Below are positions 7,267 through 13,014 of a stretch of 13,089 nucleotides of DNA, in pieces (positions within the stretch are counted from its first letter, which is position 1; the number at the start of each line of letters is the position of its first letter). The translations under genes and the position numbers were made by a program. Location: positions 1-13,089 of the forward strand of contig PEWM01000255.1 in assembly GCA_002779455.1 (NCBI GenBank). The letters are read 5' to 3'. This DNA comes from Deltaproteobacteria bacterium CG07_land_8_20_14_0_80_60_11. Its GTDB lineage: Bacteria; Desulfobacterota; Desulfobaccia; Desulfobaccales; 0-14-0-80-60-11. The notes under the pieces were generated by a model. It did not search any database and was not told the DNA's origin. It saw nothing but the letters and a program-made list of their open reading frames with translations.

Positions 7267-7473
7267 TCACCGGCAGCCACCGCGGTCCCGCCAGGCGGCG
7301 GCCAGCCAGCGGCGGCGCAACTCCCGGTTGCACCGGGCCACTTCTTCCTGGTACATGCGGCCCATTTCCGCGCCCCACATGGGCAGGCCCGTGGAGGTGG
7401 GGCAGGCGCGGTAGCTCTTGACGTGGCGCATGGTCCTCATCTGGTCCGAATTTCTTATCGCAAGCATCGGCAT
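7267..7473 (-). CDS. Small Arg-rich hypothetical protein in gvp operon
   Basis: I do not recognise this 68-residue protein. It is rich in Arg and Met, with a central helix (MYQEEVARCNRELRRRWLAAAW) and three cysteines. It fits the operon well: 15 bases after the preceding gene's stop and 16 before the next gene's start. The ATG at 7473 and another at 7467 are both possible; GAGG lies 6 bases before the second. Lack of a known family and short length make it less certain than its neighbours, but the spacing would otherwise be a 238-base gap in a compact operon. Confidence 0.6.
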   Translation of the reverse strand: MPMLAIRNSDQMRTMRHVKSYRACPTSTGLPMWGAEMGRMYQEEVARCNRELRRRWLAAAWRDRGGCR

Positions 7474-7488
7474 CCTCTTTCCTTTCCG

Positions 7489-7785
7489 TTAATATCTAAC
7501 TTTAAAGCCGCCGATCTTCTTGGGCGGCCCGGAGCGTACCGGGGGGGGGTCACTGCCTCTATCCCGCAGGCCCTGCAGCAGGACCTCTTTTTCCGCCTCA
7601 ATTTCTACGAGGCGGGCGGCGATATCCGCCACCAATTGCCTGGCCTTCTCGCTCTCCAGGGTCTTCCGGGCCTTTTCCATTTCAATGTGACTGATGCGGA
7701 GATAGGCCTCATGCGGGAGAAGGGCTCTGCGCACTTTGCCCGTCAGGGTGCGAATGTCCTGTATACCTCTCCTGGGAATGGCCAT
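7489..7785 (-). CDS. Small helical protein directly after gvpN
   Basis: This 98-residue protein has no function I can name. It starts MAIPRRGIQDIRTLTGKVRR, then a long charged helix or coiled coil (about 32-75, e.g. EMEKARKTLESEKARQL and EIEAEKEVLL), and ends in a Pro/Lys-rich tail. AAGGAG lies 7 bases before the ATG at 7785; a start further upstream would run into gvpN. It begins 4 bases after the gvpN stop, so the two are probably coupled, and it may assist the GvpN ATPase or bind the shell (inference). Its coding strand has a run of nine C's (7541-7549) in the tail, prone to slippage. Confidence 0.82.
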   Translation of the reverse strand: MAIPRRGIQDIRTLTGKVRRALLPHEAYLRISHIEMEKARKTLESEKARQLVADIAARLVEIEAEKEVLLQGLRDRGSDPPPVRSGPPKKIGGFKVRY

Positions 7786-7789
7786 ACGG

Positions 7790-8800
7790 TTACTCCTTGG
7801 CGCGGCTGCGCACCTCACCCACTCTCAGAGGGGTTTGCCGGCGGGAATCCAGAACCGTGTCAATCACTTCTCCCACTTTTTCACCCATGACAGATTGGCC
7901 ACCCCGGGTCACCTTGGCGGAGTCGGTATTGAGGACGTCCCGGCAGGCCCACTGGAAGACCGGGTCGTCTTTATGGGCCCGGGCCCCCTGGTGCGCCAGG
8001 ATCTTGGCAATGGCGATGCAGGCCCGGATGGTGGGGCGGTGGTTGTTGACCCCAAAGCCCCGGAGTTCCCGGACCACATCCACGATGATCTCGGCATCGA
8101 GGCGAGACAGACCGGATTTAGTCATGGCGATTTGCACCTCCGTTTCCCGGTCGAAATGCCCCAGATTGACGGTGATGAGACGGTCCATGAGGGCGTCCTG
8201 GGTCTTGTGGACCCCGGCGTACTCCTCGGGATTGGACGTGAAGATGGCCCGAAATTCCGGGTGGACCTGCAGGTAGCCGTCGCCGCCCCGGGACATCTTG
8301 GGCAGATTGAGGATCTTTTCTTCCAGGATGCTCAAGAGGGCGTTGTTGGCTTCGGGCCGGGACCGGGTAAACTCATCATAGATGAGGGTATAGCCGTCCT
8401 TGCACGCCATGGTGAGGCGGTTGTCCATCCAGGTGACATTCATGGACTCTTCCGTCTTGAGGACGGAATGGATGTAGTTGTCGATGAGTCTCTGTTTGCG
8501 GTAGCCGGAGTGGCGCCCCACCAGATCGGAGCCGGCGAACTCATCGTCGCCGTGGATCAAGACAACCGGGCGGCCCCGCTGCGCCGCCACATGAAAAGCC
8601 AGGGTGGTCTTGCCCGTGCCGGCCGGACCGGCGAAGTGGACCGGATACCCCACCGCCAAATAGGCCAGGGCCCGTTTGCTGAGGTCCTGGACATAAGCCG
8701 TTTCCACGAATTCCGGGCCGGCTTCCGGCGTCACCTGGTCATCCCGGCTCTCCACCTTAACCACGGCCACCGCGGCCCTTTTCCGCTGCTCACCACTCAT
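7790..8800 (-). CDS. gvpN: Gas vesicle AAA+ ATPase GvpN
   Basis: GvpN is a MoxR-type AAA+ ATPase that promotes growth of gas vesicles, shown in other organisms to be needed for full-size vesicles. The 336-residue product has Walker A GPAGTGKT (58-65), the family motif GDDEFAGSDLVGRHSGY (84-100), Walker B LIYDEFTR (139-146), sensor-1 TSNP (188-191) and the arginine stretch DALMDRL (202-208), all intact. AGGAG lies 8 bases before the ATG. The gap to the preceding zinc-finger gene holds a perfect 10-bp hairpin. The small helical gene follows after 4 bases. Family assignment is secure. Confidence 0.96.
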   Translation of the reverse strand: MSGEQRKRAAVAVVKVESRDDQVTPEAGPEFVETAYVQDLSKRALAYLAVGYPVHFAGPAGTGKTTLAFHVAAQRGRPVVLIHGDDEFAGSDLVGRHSGYRKQRLIDNYIHSVLKTEESMNVTWMDNRLTMACKDGYTLIYDEFTRSRPEANNALLSILEEKILNLPKMSRGGDGYLQVHPEFRAIFTSNPEEYAGVHKTQDALMDRLITVNLGHFDRETEVQIAMTKSGLSRLDAEIIVDVVRELRGFGVNNHRPTIRACIAIAKILAHQGARAHKDDPVFQWACRDVLNTDSAKVTRGGQSVMGEKVGEVIDTVLDSRRQTPLRVGEVRSRAKE

Positions 8801-8829
8801 GCGCGTTGCTCCTGTAACTGTTGATGGAA

Positions 8830-8852
8830 CTGCCCCTGGAAACCAGGGGCAG
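8830..8852 (-). other. Intercistronic hairpin before gvpN
   Basis: A perfect 10-bp inverted repeat (CTGCCCCTGG / CCAGGGGCAG) with a 3-base loop fills much of the 65-base gap before gvpN. No T-run follows on the - strand, so it is more likely an RNA stability or processing element, or partial attenuator, than a full terminator. Confidence 0.6.
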
Positions 8853-8865
8853 GATGGGTAATCGG

Positions 8866-9252
8866 TTATCTATGACTCTCCTGGGGCACCCAGCCTCGCC
8901 CCCGGCAGGTCATGCAGGCCAGGGCCGAGGCGGCGTCGTCCCCGCTGCCCCGGCACTCCGGGCAGGCCTGGAGGGGTCCGGGGATCACGGGCACATAACC
9001 GGCGCCGCGGCAAACCGTGCAGGTGAAGGTCTTGACGGCCCCGGTACCCCGGCAGTGGGCGCACCGGCGATAAGGTGCGGCTACCTGTACCGTCCCTCTC
9101 CCGCCGCAGACGCAGCAGGTGGAGAGCCAGGACATGATCCCAAAGGGGTCTTTCCCTTGTCCGCCACAGAAAGAACAGGTTACTTCCGCCATTTCCCCTC
9201 CAGAGCGGTCCGGATGCACCGTGGCTCGCGCCTCTGGTTGTACTTGCGTCAT
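8866..9252 (-). CDS. DnaJ-type Cys-rich zinc-finger protein 1 (no J domain)
   Basis: The 128-residue product carries six CxxCxGxG motifs: CSFCGGQG (26-33), CCVCGGRG (46-53), CAHCRGTG (64-71), CTVCRGAG (78-85), CPECRGSG (97-104) and CMTCRGRG (113-120). There is no J domain and no DnaJ C-terminal domain. It is a paralogue of the protein at 6882-7250, with similar motif spacing. Two starts are possible: the ATG at 9252 with GGTGAT 8 bases upstream, or the ATG at 9192 (residue 21) with GGAGG about 5 bases upstream, giving 108 residues. The sequence cannot decide. It follows gvpC-like 1 by 29 bases. A holdase or scaffold role for GvpA-family or GvpC-like clients is inferred. Confidence 0.85.
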   Translation of the reverse strand: MTQVQPEARATVHPDRSGGEMAEVTCSFCGGQGKDPFGIMSWLSTCCVCGGRGTVQVAAPYRRCAHCRGTGAVKTFTCTVCRGAGYVPVIPGPLQACPECRGSGDDAASALACMTCRGRGWVPQESHR

Positions 9253-9281
9253 CGGTCGGTATCACCGGAAGCTTAAGGAGT

Positions 9282-9827
9282 TCACCCCTTCTTTTTTCCC
9301 GGGCGCCCCGTCTCTTCTTTGGCCGCGGGCGCGGTATGATGCCGGACGGCCTCTTCTTTGGCCATGGCTAACGCGGCCAGGCGGTCCCGTTCGGCGGCTT
9401 TTTTGATCTGCTCCGCCTCGGCCTTGGCGCGGCGCTCAGCCTCCTGGGCCCGGCGTTCCGCCGGAGTGGGGCCGAACCAGGCCCTATGGGCGCCTTTAAT
9501 ATCGGTGACGAATTCCAGCCGCAGCCCGGCCACGGTTTTCTTCAGGTGAGCCACGGCCGCCCGCCGTTCGGCCCTGGTCTGCCGGGCCATCAGGGCGTGA
9601 GCGTGGCGGAATCCGGCCTGCATTCCGGCCACGTCCCGCTCCAGGGTCCGGACGAAGGCCCGGCGTTCCTTGCGGGTCTGCTGCGCCATCTGTGCATGGG
9701 CATGGTGAAACTTAGTAAGCATGGTGAATACGTCGTGGCCCAGAACTTTGACGAAATGTTTTCTTCCTCCACGAAAGGCGACGATCTCACCGGCCAACCG
9801 GGTCATACTCTCAGTTAACGGACCCAT
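9282..9827 (-). CDS. GvpC-like protein with 33-residue repeats (long form)
   Basis: The 181-residue product contains tandem 33-residue units: residues 40-72 (FHHAHAQMAQQTRKERRAFV...) and 73-105 (FRHAHALMARQTRAERRAAV...), which match closely, plus diverged units at about 7-39 and 106-138. A repeat of 33 residues, mostly helical and rich in Arg, Ala and Gln, is the hallmark of GvpC, which wraps the outside of the vesicle and strengthens it. The C-terminal 45 residues are a highly charged Ala/Lys/Glu helix ending in a basic tail. AGGAG lies 9 bases before the ATG. It follows gvpA1, the usual place for gvpC. Sequence identity to cyanobacterial GvpC looks low, so GvpC-like is used rather than a gene name. 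Its short paralogue is at 10275-10538. Confidence 0.75.
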   Translation of the reverse strand: MGPLTESMTRLAGEIVAFRGGRKHFVKVLGHDVFTMLTKFHHAHAQMAQQTRKERRAFVRTLERDVAGMQAGFRHAHALMARQTRAERRAAVAHLKKTVAGLRLEFVTDIKGAHRAWFGPTPAERRAQEAERRAKAEAEQIKKAAERDRLAALAMAKEEAVRHHTAPAAKEETGRPGKKKG

Positions 9828-9921
9828 ATGAAGTATCTCCTTTCCTTTGGACCTTGCCGGGGAACTTTCCTATCCGCCGCAGTTGTGACTGATTGCTCCT
9901 CAACCGCCGCCCCCTTCCGTC

Positions 9922-9942
9922 GAGGGGCCTCTACGGCCCCTC
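9922..9942 (-). other. Hairpin between gvpA1 and gvpC-like 1
   Basis: A perfect 8-bp stem (GAGGGGCC / GGCCCCTC) closes a 5-base loop, 33 bases after the gvpA1 stop. No T-run follows on the - strand. A 3' hairpin here would protect a short gvpA message or act as a partial stop, favouring GvpA over downstream products. Confidence 0.6.
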
Positions 9943-9974
9943 AGCGCAAGAGGAACTATTCCCCAGACTGGTGC

Positions 9975-10193
9975 TTACGCGGGAGCGGCCGCGCTGGCCG
10001 TCAGGCCGATGGCTTCGGCGTACTTCAGATAGGTTTCCACGGAAGCGATGACCACCCGGGCTTCAATGGACAGCAGTTCGATACCCACCAGCGACACCTT
10101 GACCCAGGCGTCGATGACGATACCCTTATCCAAAATGCGATCAACGACTTCCGCCAGGCTGGAGGAATCGGTTGACTTTTGTACTTTAGCCAT
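9975..10193 (-). CDS. gvpA: Gas vesicle structural protein GvpA (copy 1)
   Basis: GvpA is the small, very hydrophobic protein that self-assembles into the ribs of the gas vesicle wall. The 72-residue product shows the whole family pattern: a variable start, helix 1 (SLAEVVDRILDKG, 12-24), the beta-hairpin (IVIDAWVKVSLVGIELLSIEARVVIAS, about 25-51), helix 2 (VETYLKYAEAIG, 52-63) and a short Ala-rich tail. AAGGAG lies 7 bases before the ATG. Its protein is identical to copy 2 at 10683-10901, while about 16 bases differ, all silent. A hairpin and a gvpC-like gene follow. Confidence 0.97.
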   Translation of the reverse strand: MAKVQKSTDSSSLAEVVDRILDKGIVIDAWVKVSLVGIELLSIEARVVIASVETYLKYAEAIGLTASAAAPA

Positions 10194-10274
10194 GGTAATT
10201 CTCCTTTTAAGGATTAACGGTTAGTCAGTTCAGGTTAATGGTTTCTCAGATGTAGCTGGGACCGTCGCGTCGGC

Positions 10275-10538
10275 TTATTTGCCGGACCAGGCCCGCCGCG
10301 CTCCTTCGATGTCGGCGGCAAAGACATGGCGCATGGCGCCCACGGTTTTTCTCAGGTGAGCCACGTCCGCCCGCCGTTCGGCCTTGGTCTTCCGGGCCAT
10401 GTCTTGGTGGGCCCGGTGGAAATTAGCCATCAAAGCAGCCGTACTATGGGTCAGGTCCTTGACAAAGGACTTCCTGAACCCGCGAAAGGCCACGATCTCG
10501 CCACACAACCGGGTCATATCATCGGTTAAGCGACCCAT
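10275..10538 (-). CDS. GvpC-like protein, short form
   Basis: This 87-residue protein is a paralogue of the long form at 9282-9827. The starts align (MGRLTDDMTRLCGEIVAFRG against MGPLTESMTRLAGEIVAFRG), as does one 33-residue unit at 40-72 (FHRAHQDMARKTKAERRADV...), and both share the sequence GARRAW / GAHRAW after it. It lacks one full repeat and the charged tail. The ribosome site and leader AGGAGATACTTC are shared with the long form. It lies between gvpA2 and gvpA1, so an A-C pair seems to have been duplicated. It may bind the vesicle surface or compete with the long form (inference). Confidence 0.75.
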   Translation of the reverse strand: MGRLTDDMTRLCGEIVAFRGFRKSFVKDLTHSTAALMANFHRAHQDMARKTKAERRADVAHLRKTVGAMRHVFAADIEGARRAWSGK

Positions 10539-10620
10539 GAAGTATCTCCTTTTATCCCGCCTTTAGGCCTTTAGGGGTTGGTCGGCACCGCAATGCCCGC
10601 CCCTGAAGGATGCTGAGGGG

Positions 10621-10663
10621 CCTCTTTTTCGGAGGGGTCGCACCGGACCCCTCCGGAAAGAGG
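10621..10663 (-). other. Strong hairpin between gvpA2 and gvpC-like 2
   Basis: A perfect 10-bp core stem (CGGAGGGGTC at 10630-10639 with GACCCCTCCG at 10646-10655) has a 6-base loop and is extended, past a small bulge, by 7 bp (CCTCTTT / AAAGAGG). No T-run follows on the - strand. It lies 20 bases after the gvpA2 stop, in the same place as the hairpin after gvpA1, so a role in stabilising gvpA mRNA or lowering readthrough is likely. Confidence 0.65.
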
Positions 10664-10682
10664 ACTGTCCCCCCAATCGGCC

Positions 10683-10901
10683 TTAGGCCGGAGCCGCCGC
10701 GCTGGCCGTCAGGCCGATGGCTTCGGCGTACTTCAGATAGGTTTCCACCGAAGCGATGACCACTCGGGCTTCAATGGACAGCAGTTCGATGCCCACCAGC
10801 GACACCTTGACCCAGGCATCGATGACGATACCCTTGTCCAGGATGCGGTCCACTACCTCCGCCAGGCTGGAGGAATCGGTTGACTTCTGTACTTTGGCCA
10901 T
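10683..10901 (-). CDS. gvpA: Gas vesicle structural protein GvpA (copy 2, promoter-proximal)
   Basis: Its 72 residues are identical to copy 1 at 9975-10193. The two genes differ at about 16 of 219 bases, all silent, so they have been separate for some time under strong selection on the protein, or one has partly converted the other. The ribosome site is strong (AAGGAGG, 6 bases before the ATG). It is the first gene after the sigma-54-like promoter and is expected to be the most expressed. It is followed by the strongest hairpin in the window and then the short gvpC-like gene. Confidence 0.97.
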   Translation of the reverse strand: MAKVQKSTDSSSLAEVVDRILDKGIVIDAWVKVSLVGIELLSIEARVVIASVETYLKYAEAIGLTASAAAPA

Positions 10902-10939
10902 GGGGAACCTCCTTCAGGTAATTTTGGGTTTTTGGGTAA

Positions 10940-10952
10940 GAGGCAATGCCTC
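10940..10952 (-). promoter_or_regulatory. Small hairpin at predicted 5' end of gvpA mRNA
   Basis: GAGGCATTGCCTC forms a 5-bp stem with a 3-base loop (GAGGC / GCCTC). It starts within one or two bases of the start site expected from the sigma-54-like box. A hairpin at the very 5' end can protect an abundant mRNA from decay. Confidence 0.4.
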
Positions 10953-10964
10953 AAGGTCTATTTA

Positions 10965-10980
10965 TCCAAGAAGCGTGCCA
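10965..10980 (-). promoter_or_regulatory. Sigma-54 (RpoN) type promoter of gvpA2
   Basis: TGGCACGCTTCTTGGA on the - strand matches the sigma-54 consensus TGGCACG-N4-TTGCW with one difference, TTGG for TTGC at -12; the GG and the -12 pair have the required 10-base gap. The preceding base is C, as favoured. Transcription would start near 10954, about 50 bases before the gvpA2 ATG. Sigma-54 promoters need an AAA+ activator; none is in this window. Confidence 0.7.
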
Positions 10981-11052
10981 GGACCAGAAGGCATGAGAAA
11001 ACTATGAAAATCAGGAGGTTAGGTTTTAAGCGGGGCGATGCGGGTTGGGTCT

Positions 11053-11093
11053 GGGAAATTTGCTCTATGGAATGATTTCCCTAATATAGGGAA
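11053..11093. promoter_or_regulatory. Nested inverted repeats, possible activator site
   Basis: TTCCCTA-ATA-TAGGGAA (11077-11093) is a perfect 7-bp palindrome. GGGAAAT (11053-11059) also pairs with ATTTCCC (11075-11081). The GGGAA element thus occurs three times in 41 bases. The palindrome lies about 125-140 bases upstream of the predicted sigma-54 start, the usual distance for a sigma-54 activator site. It could instead belong to the end of the response-regulator transcript. Confidence 0.4.
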
Positions 11094-11114
11094 GCCAACC
11101 TATGCCCTTGCGGA

Positions 11115-11133
11115 CTTCTAGAAGAAATATTTC
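11115..11133. repeat. Two adjoining short palindromes
   Basis: CTTCTAGAAG (11115-11124) and GAAATATTTC (11124-11133) are perfect 10-base palindromes sharing one base, immediately downstream of the response-regulator gene. They are AT-rich and do not form a typical terminator. They may add to the regulatory region of the gvp operon. Confidence 0.3.
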
Positions 11134-11136
11134 CGT

Positions 11137-11505
11137 TCACGTTTTCAACACCCGGAGAATTTCTTCCTGGAGGAAGGGCTTGCTGATGAAATCGATGATT
11201 ACCCCCTGGGCGATGGCCTCCTGGATGGAGACGTCATCCCGGTAAAAGTAACCGGACACCATCAGGAGGCGCATGTCCGGCGCCCTCTCCCGGATGCGCC
11301 GGGCCAGTTCCAGGCCGTCCATATCCGGCAGCTTGGCGTCCAGGAAGGCGCAGGCGAATCGGTGCCGCTCCATCAGCATCAGGGCCTCCATGGCCGTCAG
11401 GGCTTTGCGGGTGACATAACCCTGTTTGTTGAGGAGATGTTCCAAGGCCCAGCACATATCCGGCTCATCGTCTACAATGAGAATCAGTTCGCCCGGTTCA
11501 GTCAT
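11137..11505 (-). CDS. Single-domain response regulator (receiver only)
   Basis: The 122-residue product is one receiver domain and nothing else: acidic pair D12/D13 in VDDEPD, phospho-acceptor D56 in FLDAKLPDMDG, S84 in the VSG motif, and K109 in ISKPF. Stand-alone receivers act by protein contact or as phosphate relays. It starts 17 bases after the stop of the histidine kinase gene, so the kinase is its likely partner. It has no DNA-binding or AAA+ output, so it cannot itself activate the sigma-54-type promoter just downstream. Confidence 0.92.
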   Translation of the reverse strand: MTEPGELILIVDDEPDMCWALEHLLNKQGYVTRKALTAMEALMLMERHRFACAFLDAKLPDMDGLELARRIRERAPDMRLLMVSGYFYRDDVSIQEAIAQGVIIDFISKPFLQEEILRVLKT

Positions 11506-11522
11506 CCTATGGCCATAACCGC

Positions 11523-13001
11523 TTACAAGATGGGCAAGCTCACGGTGAAGGCGCTGCCTCGGCCTGCCTCGCTCTCCACGGTGATGGTGCCGAAGTGCTG
11601 CTTGATGATGGAATAGCAGATGGACAGGCCCAACCCCGTGCCCTGGCCCACCGGCGCGGTGGTGTAAAAGGGGTCGAAGATATTTTCCAGGTCCCCGGGG
11701 GCGATCCCCTGGCCGGTGTCGCTGATGCTGACCCAGGCTTCCCCGTTGGCCTGTCCCAGGGCGACGCCCAACTCCCCCCCATCGGGCATGGCCTTGATAG
11801 CGTTGAGCAGCAGGTTCATGAAGGCTTGCTGCAACAGACCTTCCGTGCCGCTGATCAAGATGGCCTCCCGGGGCAATTGCGCCTGCAGCTCAATCTTGGC
11901 AATCCGGGCCTGGTTCGTCACCAGGGACAGGGTTTCCGAAAGGAGTGAGGTCAGGTTAATCTCCTTGCTGTCGGGCGGAACCGTTGGACGGGCGAAGCGC
12001 AGCAGGTTTTCGATGATCATGGAGGCCCGCTGGATGCCGGTGTGGATCTTGTGGGCGCACTCCTGCCGGAATTCCGGGGTGACAGCCTCATCCATGATAA
12101 ACTGGGCCGCGGAGCCGCAGACCGCCAGGGGGTTGCGGATTTCGTGGGCGATGCCGCCGGCCATCACCCCCAGGGCGGCCAGTTTTTGCGACTGGAGCAG
12201 TTGCGCCTCAAATTTGCGGCGTTCCGTCAGGTCCCGGCCCACGGCCACGATCCCGGCGGTTTCGCCCAGGTGGTCCTTCATGGGGGAAAAAATCCAGGAG
12301 ACCGGAATGCGGCCGCCATCCCTGGTTTTCAGGTCCCATTCCGCCATTTGGGCCTCTTTGCCGGCCTGGAGGTTGGCAAAAATTCGCTCCATCTCTCCCT
12401 GATCGTCGCCGGCGCAGAAATCGAAAAAGTTGTGTCCCCGGACCGCGTAGAGGGTGAAGCCCGAGAGCCTCTCCGCCGCCGTGTTCCAGGTCAGGATCTG
12501 GCCTTCCATGTCAGTGGACAAGACGATATCCTGGGCGCTTTCCACCACCGAGGCCAGGTGGCGCTCCACCCGGCGCACCTCCTCACTCAGACGCACCTGC
12601 TCGGTGACGTCATCCATGAGCAGCATGGCCAACTCCACCACCCCCTGCCAGGAAAAGGGCAGGATGCTGTAATAATAAATCCGCAGGGGAATGCCCGGGG
12701 CCCGATAGGTCATCCGGTCTCCCTTGATGCGGAAGTTCTTCTCAAAGACCTGGCGGATGCGCCCCGGAAAATCCATCTGGTCGATGATGATGGCCGGGAA
12801 GACTTCATCCAGGCGGTGGCCGATAGTGTCCGGGAGGGTGCGGCGGTTTTTCTCCAGGAAGTTACGATTGGCCGAAGCGATGCGCAGATCCCGGTCAATG
12901 AGCAGCACCGACGAAGGAATGGCCTCCAGCAGCATGTCGTAGAGCTGCTGGTACCGCTGTGATTCCGGGCTATTATCCAGCGCCGTAACACTTTTACCCA
13001 T
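11523..13001 (-). CDS. PAS-PAS sensor histidine kinase
   Basis: This 492-residue kinase lacks clear membrane segments, so it is probably cytoplasmic. PAS domains lie at about 15-135 and 145-262. The HisKA segment has the phospho-acceptor H286 in AHEIRNPL. The ATPase domain has the N box NLLLNAIKAM (396-405), G1 DTGQGIA (428-434), F box FDPFYTT (442-448) and G2 GTGLGLS (454-460), all intact, in the form typical of NtrB-like kinases. It forms a pair with the receiver gene that follows. The signal it senses is unknown. The ribosome site is weak (AAGGG about 10 bases before the ATG). No link to the gas vesicle genes can be shown beyond position and shared direction. Confidence 0.93.
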   Translation of the reverse strand: MGKSVTALDNSPESQRYQQLYDMLLEAIPSSVLLIDRDLRIASANRNFLEKNRRTLPDTIGHRLDEVFPAIIIDQMDFPGRIRQVFEKNFRIKGDRMTYRAPGIPLRIYYYSILPFSWQGVVELAMLLMDDVTEQVRLSEEVRRVERHLASVVESAQDIVLSTDMEGQILTWNTAAERLSGFTLYAVRGHNFFDFCAGDDQGEMERIFANLQAGKEAQMAEWDLKTRDGGRIPVSWIFSPMKDHLGETAGIVAVGRDLTERRKFEAQLLQSQKLAALGVMAGGIAHEIRNPLAVCGSAAQFIMDEAVTPEFRQECAHKIHTGIQRASMIIENLLRFARPTVPPDSKEINLTSLLSETLSLVTNQARIAKIELQAQLPREAILISGTEGLLQQAFMNLLLNAIKAMPDGGELGVALGQANGEAWVSISDTGQGIAPGDLENIFDPFYTTAPVGQGTGLGLSICYSIIKQHFGTITVESEAGRGSAFTVSLPIL

Positions 13002-13014
13002 AACTATCAGCCCT

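Noticed and set aside
7736..8824. Long open frame on the + strand opposite gvpN
   Set aside because: It lies antisense to gvpN, whose AAA+ motifs are complete. GC-rich coding DNA often leaves long open frames on the other strand, and the predicted protein shows no family motif.
10194..10274. Second sigma-54 promoter before gvpA1
   Set aside because: I looked for TGGCAC-N5-TTGC on the - strand in this gap and found no match, so copy 1 is probably read from the upstream promoter.
9922..10663. Hairpins after gvpA read as intrinsic terminators
   Set aside because: Stems are strong, but neither is followed by a T-run on the - strand, so full termination is not supported.
12042..12962. Long open frame on the + strand opposite the histidine kinase
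   Set aside because: It is antisense to an intact kinase with all catalytic boxes, and the translation has no recognisable domain.
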